DNA from: Haloprofundus marisrubri
GTDB taxonomy: Archaea > Halobacteriota > Halobacteria > Halobacteriales > Haloferacaceae
DNA length: 64,000 nt
Reading direction: 5' to 3'
NCBI RefSeq assembly: GCF_001469955.1
Contig: NZ_LOPU01000030.1
Location: forward strand, 1-64,000
A program made the translations under genes and the position numbers. Numbering within the stretch: the stretch's first letter is position 1; each line of letters begins with the position of its first letter. The notes beneath the pieces were generated by a model. It had not been told where the DNA came from. It was given only the letters and a program-made list of their open reading frames with translations, and searched no databases. Of this stretch, positions 59,992 through 64,000 are shown in pieces.

Positions 59992-60702
59992 ATGACAGTG
60001 AGCTTCGACTTCAGCGACAGAGTCGCCGTCGTCACCGGCGCGTCGGGTGCGCTCGGCAGTGCCATCGCGGAGGCGTTTCGAGATGCGGGTGCGACCGTCG
60101 CCGCCTGCGACGTGGTGGAACCGAGCAGCGACGACGCCCAACTCGACGCCGACGACGGCATCGAGTTCTACAAAGCCGACTTCACCGACGAGGCGGCCGT
60201 CTCCGAGACGATGGACCAAATCGCCGACGACCACGGCCGAATCGACTACCTCGCCAACATCGCCGGAACGTGGCGCGGCGGGTCGCCAATCGACGAGACA
60301 GAACTCGACACGTTCGACTTCCTCTTCGACGTGAATCTGAAGACGATGTTTCTCGCCTCCAAACACGCAATTCCCCACCTGAAGAACCAAGAGGGGTCAA
60401 TCGTCTCCGTCTCCGCTCGGTCGTCGCTCGAAGGCGGCGAAGGCGACGGCATCTACCGAGCGTCGAAGGCGGGCGTCCGACTCCTGACCGAGACCATCGC
60501 CGAGGAGAACAAAGGGACGGTGCGAGCCAACGCCGTCATGCCGAGCGTCATCGACACACCGATGAACCGCGAGATGATGGAAGACGCCGACTTCGACAAA
60601 TGGGTCAAGCCCGCCGAAATCGCACGAGTCGTCATGTTCCTCTGCTCTGATGGGGCCGAGGTGACGAGCGGTGCGGCCGTTCCTGTGTACGGCGAGGCCT
60701 GA
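59992..60702 (+). CDS. Short-chain dehydrogenase/reductase
   Basis: The protein has 236 residues. The cofactor loop TGASGALG is at 15-22; NIAG, SARSSLEGG and YRASKAGVRLLTETIAEE carry the catalytic SYK set. The family is FabG-like; substrate unknown. The start ATG 59992 is preceded by ATTTTATGC, a possible TATA element. Confidence 0.87.
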   Translation: MTVSFDFSDRVAVVTGASGALGSAIAEAFRDAGATVAACDVVEPSSDDAQLDADDGIEFYKADFTDEAAVSETMDQIADDHGRIDYLANIAGTWRGGSPIDETELDTFDFLFDVNLKTMFLASKHAIPHLKNQEGSIVSVSARSSLEGGEGDGIYRASKAGVRLLTETIAEENKGTVRANAVMPSVIDTPMNREMMEDADFDKWVKPAEIARVVMFLCSDGAEVTSGAAVPVYGEA

Positions 60703-60863
60703 GTCGAAAACTGGACGGATACGTTATTTTCTCCAGTATTGTACGAAACTAACCCAGTCCCGACTTCGATGTTCAGCTTTGGCCGACATTTGTCCATCTC
60801 GTACTCGCATCTCGCCCGGCTATCTCGTAAACCACTTCAATTCCGTTCCCAAATAGGGGACAC

Positions 60864-62231
60864 ATGAGTGAACGTGAAACATGGGCCACGAGGGCAGGAT
60901 TCATCCTCGCGGCCGTCGGTAGCGCAGTGGGATTAGGAAACATCTGGCAGTTCCCGTTCAAAACAGCGGAGTTCGGTGGGGCGTCGTTCCTCATCGTCTA
61001 CCTCATTGCTGCTGTAGCAATCGGACTGCCGGCGATTCTCGCGGAGTTCGTCATCGGTCGGCGCTCGAACCTCAACGCCATCAGCGCCTTCAAGAAGTTG
61101 GGGTATCCGGGATGGCGGTTCGTCGGCGTGTTAGGCCTCTTTACTGGGTTTTGGATTCTATCGTACTACAGCGTCGTCGGCGGGTGGGTGCTGCGGTACA
61201 TCTACGGGAGTCTGACCGGTGCGTACTTCGCCGACTCCGCGGCGTACTTCGGTGAAGTGTCGATGGGACTGGGTGCGCTCGCACTGCACGCGGTGTTCAT
61301 GACGCTCGTCGTCGGCATCGTCGCCGCCGGCATCGAAGACGGTATCGAGAAGGCGACCAAACTCATGGTTCCGAGTATCGTCGTCATCCTCATCGGACTC
61401 GCGGCGTGGGCGTTCACGCTCCCGAACGCGGGCGCGGGCTACGCGTACTTCCTCTCGCCGGACTGGAGCCAGTTCCAGCTTACCGTCGAGTTCACGCCGC
61501 TGCCGTCGTTCGGCGGTCCGCTCGCCGAAATCATTCCGTTCGCGGTCGGTCAGGCGTTCTTCTCGCTCTCGCTCGGGATGGGCGCGATGATTACGTACGC
61601 TTCCTACATCGACGGTGACGAGAGCCTCCTCGGTGACGGCGTCACCATCGTCACGCTCAACACGTTCGTCGGCGTGCTCGCTGGCCTCGTCGTGTTCCCA
61701 CTGCTTTTCGCACAGAACGTCGACCCGGCGACGAGCGGTGCGGGCGCGGTGTTCGTCAGCATCGCCAGCGCCTTCGGCGACCTGCCCGCCGGGCAGATTC
61801 TCGGCGCGGTGTTCTTCATCGTCGTACTCATCGCGGCGCTATCGTCGGCTATCAGCCTGCTCGAAGTCGTCGTCTCCTACGTCATCGACAACTACGCGCT
61901 GAGTCGCCCGCAGGCGGCCGTCGCCCTCGGCACCCCTATCTTCCTGTTGGGTATCCCTTCGGCGATGAACACCGCGTGGCTGACGTGGTTCGACAACCTC
62001 GCGTACCAACTGCTGCTGCCGTTGTCGGTACTCAGCATCCTGCTGTTCGTCGGTTGGGTGTTCGCACGCAGCGCACTCGACGAGATCCGCCGCGGTGCGG
62101 CTATCGGGAAGGGAGCCAGTTCGGCGTGGCTGTGGGCGGTTCGCCTCGTCGTCCCCATCGGCGTCGTGCTCACGCTCCTGCTCGGTATCCAGACGCTGTT
62201 CGTCGGCGGCGCAATCGTCCCGCCGCTCTAA
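60864..62231 (+). CDS. Sodium:neurotransmitter symporter-family transporter, copy 1
   Basis: The protein has 455 residues with eleven to twelve membrane helices, as in LeuT. The first helix has the unwound sodium/substrate site ILAAVGSAVGLGNIWQFPFKTAEFGG, and helix 6 has FFSLSLGMGAMITYASY. Such transporters take up amino acids with sodium. The next gene is a paralog in the same direction. Confidence 0.9.
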   Translation: MSERETWATRAGFILAAVGSAVGLGNIWQFPFKTAEFGGASFLIVYLIAAVAIGLPAILAEFVIGRRSNLNAISAFKKLGYPGWRFVGVLGLFTGFWILSYYSVVGGWVLRYIYGSLTGAYFADSAAYFGEVSMGLGALALHAVFMTLVVGIVAAGIEDGIEKATKLMVPSIVVILIGLAAWAFTLPNAGAGYAYFLSPDWSQFQLTVEFTPLPSFGGPLAEIIPFAVGQAFFSLSLGMGAMITYASYIDGDESLLGDGVTIVTLNTFVGVLAGLVVFPLLFAQNVDPATSGAGAVFVSIASAFGDLPAGQILGAVFFIVVLIAALSSAISLLEVVVSYVIDNYALSRPQAAVALGTPIFLLGIPSAMNTAWLTWFDNLAYQLLLPLSVLSILLFVGWVFARSALDEIRRGAAIGKGASSAWLWAVRLVVPIGVVLTLLLGIQTLFVGGAIVPPL

Positions 62232-62424
62232 AAAAAACAACCAACAAACAGGTTACGAATCGTCACCGAATATGGCGATTCGGCGATAAATTTTCTCGGA
62301 ATCGGCCGCAGTAGCGGCCATTAACCGTTATTGTACGTAGTTGAGAGTTCTTCGACTCGAAACGCACTTTAACCGTGTCGGGGCAATGCGAAGCAATGAC
62401 ACGAGACGGGCGGGCGGTACACAC

Positions 62425-63852
62425 ATGACACGAGAGACTTGGGGCACACGAGTCGGGTTCATCCTCGCCGCGGTCGGAAGCGCGGTCGGTCTGGGCAACA
62501 TCTGGCGGTTCCCGTGGGTCGCCGCCGAACAGGGTGGGAGCGCCTTCCTCGCCGTCTATCTTCTCATCGTTCTCGCCATCGGCGTCCCCGGCCTGCTCGG
62601 CGAGTTCGTCATCGGCCGGCGCTCGAACCGAAACCCCGTCGGCGCGCTTCGCTCGCTGTCAGGGTCGAAAAACTGGGGTCGAATCGGTTTCTTCAGCGTT
62701 ATCGCGTCCGTCGCACTGCTGTCGTTCTACAGCGTCGTCGGCGGGTGGATTCTCCGCTACTTCGTCGAGAGCGGCGCTGCTCTGCTCGGCGGCGGCGCGC
62801 CGTACTTCTCGAATCCCGGCGAGTACTTCGGCGCGGCCGCGTTCGGTCTCGACGCCGTGTTCTTCCACGTGCTGTTTCTCGCGCTCACCGCCGGTATCGT
62901 CCTCGCGGGCGTCCGCCGCGGTATCGAAGTCGGGACGACAGTGATGATGCCGGCAGTGTTCGTGCTGCTCGTCGCGCTGGCGGTGTGGGCGTCGACGCGC
63001 ACCGGTGCCGCCGGCGGCTACGAGTTCTTCCTCCGCTTCGACGTGGCGACCGTCCGCGAGAACTTCTTCCAAGTACTCGGTCCCGCCGCTGGACAGGCGC
63101 TTTTCACCCTCTCTCTCGGTGCAGGGACGATGGTCACGTACGCCTCGTACCTCGGCGAAGACCGCTCGCTCCCCACGGACGCGACGACTATCGCCGTTCT
63201 CAACACGACCGTCGGTGTCCTCGCGGGCCTCGTCGTGTTCCCGCTTCTGTTCTCGCTCGGCATCGACCCCAGTTCGACGGGAACGGGTGAGGGTGCGCTG
63301 TTCGTCGGCCTCGCGGGTGCGTTCTCGCAACTGCCCGGCGGCATCGTCATCGCCACGGCGTTCTTCGGCGTCGTCACGCTGGCGGCGCTGTCGAGTTCCA
63401 TCAGCATGCTCGAAATCCCCGTCTCGTATCTCGTCGACGAACACGGGATGGAGCGCCGTAGCGCCGTCGGCCTCCTGATGGTGCTCGTCACAGTGACCGG
63501 CACCGTCTGCGCGCTCCGACCCGGTATCTTCGGCTTCGTCGCCGGGACGCTCGTCGACATCCTGCTCACCGCCGGACTGGCGGTGTTCCTCGTCTTCGTC
63601 GGCTGGGTGATGGGCCGAGATGCCCTCGAAGAGTTCCGCGCCGGTAGCGGGCCGGTCGCCCGCGCGCTGGCGGACCCGTGGCGGGTCGCCGCCGGCGTCG
63701 TCATTCCGCTGTTCCTCGTGTTCACGCTCCTGACGACGTTCGGCGTCGACGCGCAGGTCGGCTTTTGGCCCACCGTCGCCATCGCGGCCGTCGTCGCCGC
63801 CGCCGTCATTCTCGGCGCGCGCGCCTCGCGGCGACTGCCGAAGGCGAACTAG
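62425..63852 (+). CDS. Sodium:neurotransmitter symporter-family transporter, copy 2
   Basis: The protein has 475 residues. The start is ATG 62425 (MTRETWGTRVGFILAAVGSAVGLGNIWRFPW), aligned with the first residues of copy 1; an ATG at 62386 in frame would add 13 residues. Sodium-site motifs and the TLSLGAGTMVTYASY helix match copy 1. The helix after FFLRFD differs, so substrate range may differ. Spacing to copy 1 is 193 nt. Confidence 0.9.
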   Translation: MTRETWGTRVGFILAAVGSAVGLGNIWRFPWVAAEQGGSAFLAVYLLIVLAIGVPGLLGEFVIGRRSNRNPVGALRSLSGSKNWGRIGFFSVIASVALLSFYSVVGGWILRYFVESGAALLGGGAPYFSNPGEYFGAAAFGLDAVFFHVLFLALTAGIVLAGVRRGIEVGTTVMMPAVFVLLVALAVWASTRTGAAGGYEFFLRFDVATVRENFFQVLGPAAGQALFTLSLGAGTMVTYASYLGEDRSLPTDATTIAVLNTTVGVLAGLVVFPLLFSLGIDPSSTGTGEGALFVGLAGAFSQLPGGIVIATAFFGVVTLAALSSSISMLEIPVSYLVDEHGMERRSAVGLLMVLVTVTGTVCALRPGIFGFVAGTLVDILLTAGLAVFLVFVGWVMGRDALEEFRAGSGPVARALADPWRVAAGVVIPLFLVFTLLTTFGVDAQVGFWPTVAIAAVVAAAVILGARASRRLPKAN

Positions 63853-63913
63853 TCGGGTCAGTCGTTCGGACACTCGGGCGCTCGGACGCTCGGGCGCTCC
63901 AGCACTGGAGTGC

Positions 63914-64000
63914 TCAGGCGCTGTTGATGAATCCGCCGTCGACGACGATGGATTCGGCGGTGACGTACGATGCGAGGTCGCTGGCGAGGAACGTCGTGAT
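63914..64000 (-). CDS. Short-chain dehydrogenase, C-terminal end only
   Basis: The last 28 residues read ITTFLASDLASYVTAESIVVDGGFINSA before the stop at 63914. The FLASDxxSYVTxxxxxVDGGF pattern is the standard C-terminus of this family. The rest lies outside the window. Confidence 0.85.
   Translation of the reverse strand: MTTFLASDLASYVTAESIVVDGGFINSA

Noticed and set aside
63853-63913. Repeated CGCTCGG(A/G) units and an AGCACTGGAGTGCT near-palindrome after the second transporter
   Set aside because: Short, imperfect and between two convergent stops; most likely simple-sequence drift.
1-64000. CRISPR arrays, rRNA genes, transposons
   Set aside because: No regularly spaced repeats, no rRNA-like sequence and no transposase or inverted-repeat pairs were recognised in the window.

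Overview
The window is from a halophilic archaeon (class Halobacteria). The DNA is GC-rich, the proteins are strongly acidic, and codons end mostly in G or C. Several secreted proteins carry twin-arginine lipoprotein signals, one surface protein ends in a PGF-CTERM sorting tail, and many promoters have a TATA element about 22-27 nt before the start codon, as leaderless haloarchaeal genes do. Family-level marks include a mevalonate-pathway HMG-CoA synthase, archaeal EF-1alpha, XPB-Bax1, a split glycine decarboxylase, DUF2150 and Bat-type regulators. I cannot fix the genus by eye.

Positions 1 to about 7,500 are an accessory element read entirely from the minus strand and running off the left edge. 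It holds a virion-like module: a winged-helix/coiled-coil protein, a 125-residue four-helix membrane protein, a PKD-domain membrane-anchored protein, a 505-residue spike-like protein with a C-terminal anchor, and a secreted protein. Upstream lies a chain of small overlapping genes that includes two zinc-ribbon proteins and a PD-(D/E)XK-like nuclease. Six of its transcription starts share a ten-base box (RCWCCTTTRN on the minus strand) at a nearly fixed 24-29 nt before the start codon. That fits an element-specific core promoter. The best reading is a pleolipovirus-like provirus or relative; this is an inference from architecture, not from a database match.

Positions 7,768 to 38,706 look like ordinary chromosome: redox enzymes, a CNNM/CorC-type transporter, a class III CoA-transferase, tandem acetyltransferases, an amidohydrolase, HMG-CoA synthase, a pilin-like surface protein, a TatD hydrolase, a Tat-exported subtilase (halolysin type), the XPB helicase-Bax1 nuclease pair, a stand-alone EF-1alpha, an M20 peptidase divergent from threonine deaminase, and a three-gene cluster with a duplicated P19/FetP-like metal-binding lipoprotein, a zinc-finger membrane protein and a polytopic membrane protein.

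Positions 38,707 to 64,000 hold a 36-residue small gene with a textbook promoter, the gcvT-gcvH-gcvPA-gcvPB operon, several HTH regulators, a cobalamin adenosyltransferase, two orphan DtxR-type iron boxes, tRNA-Val(CAC), a TetR-MATE efflux operon with its operators, a PGF-CTERM protein, the sucC-sucD operon, short-chain dehydrogenases, paired zinc-ribbon proteins and two consecutive sodium:neurotransmitter-symporter-family transporters. The right edge cuts another short-chain dehydrogenase. I saw no CRISPR array, rRNA, transposase or recombinase.
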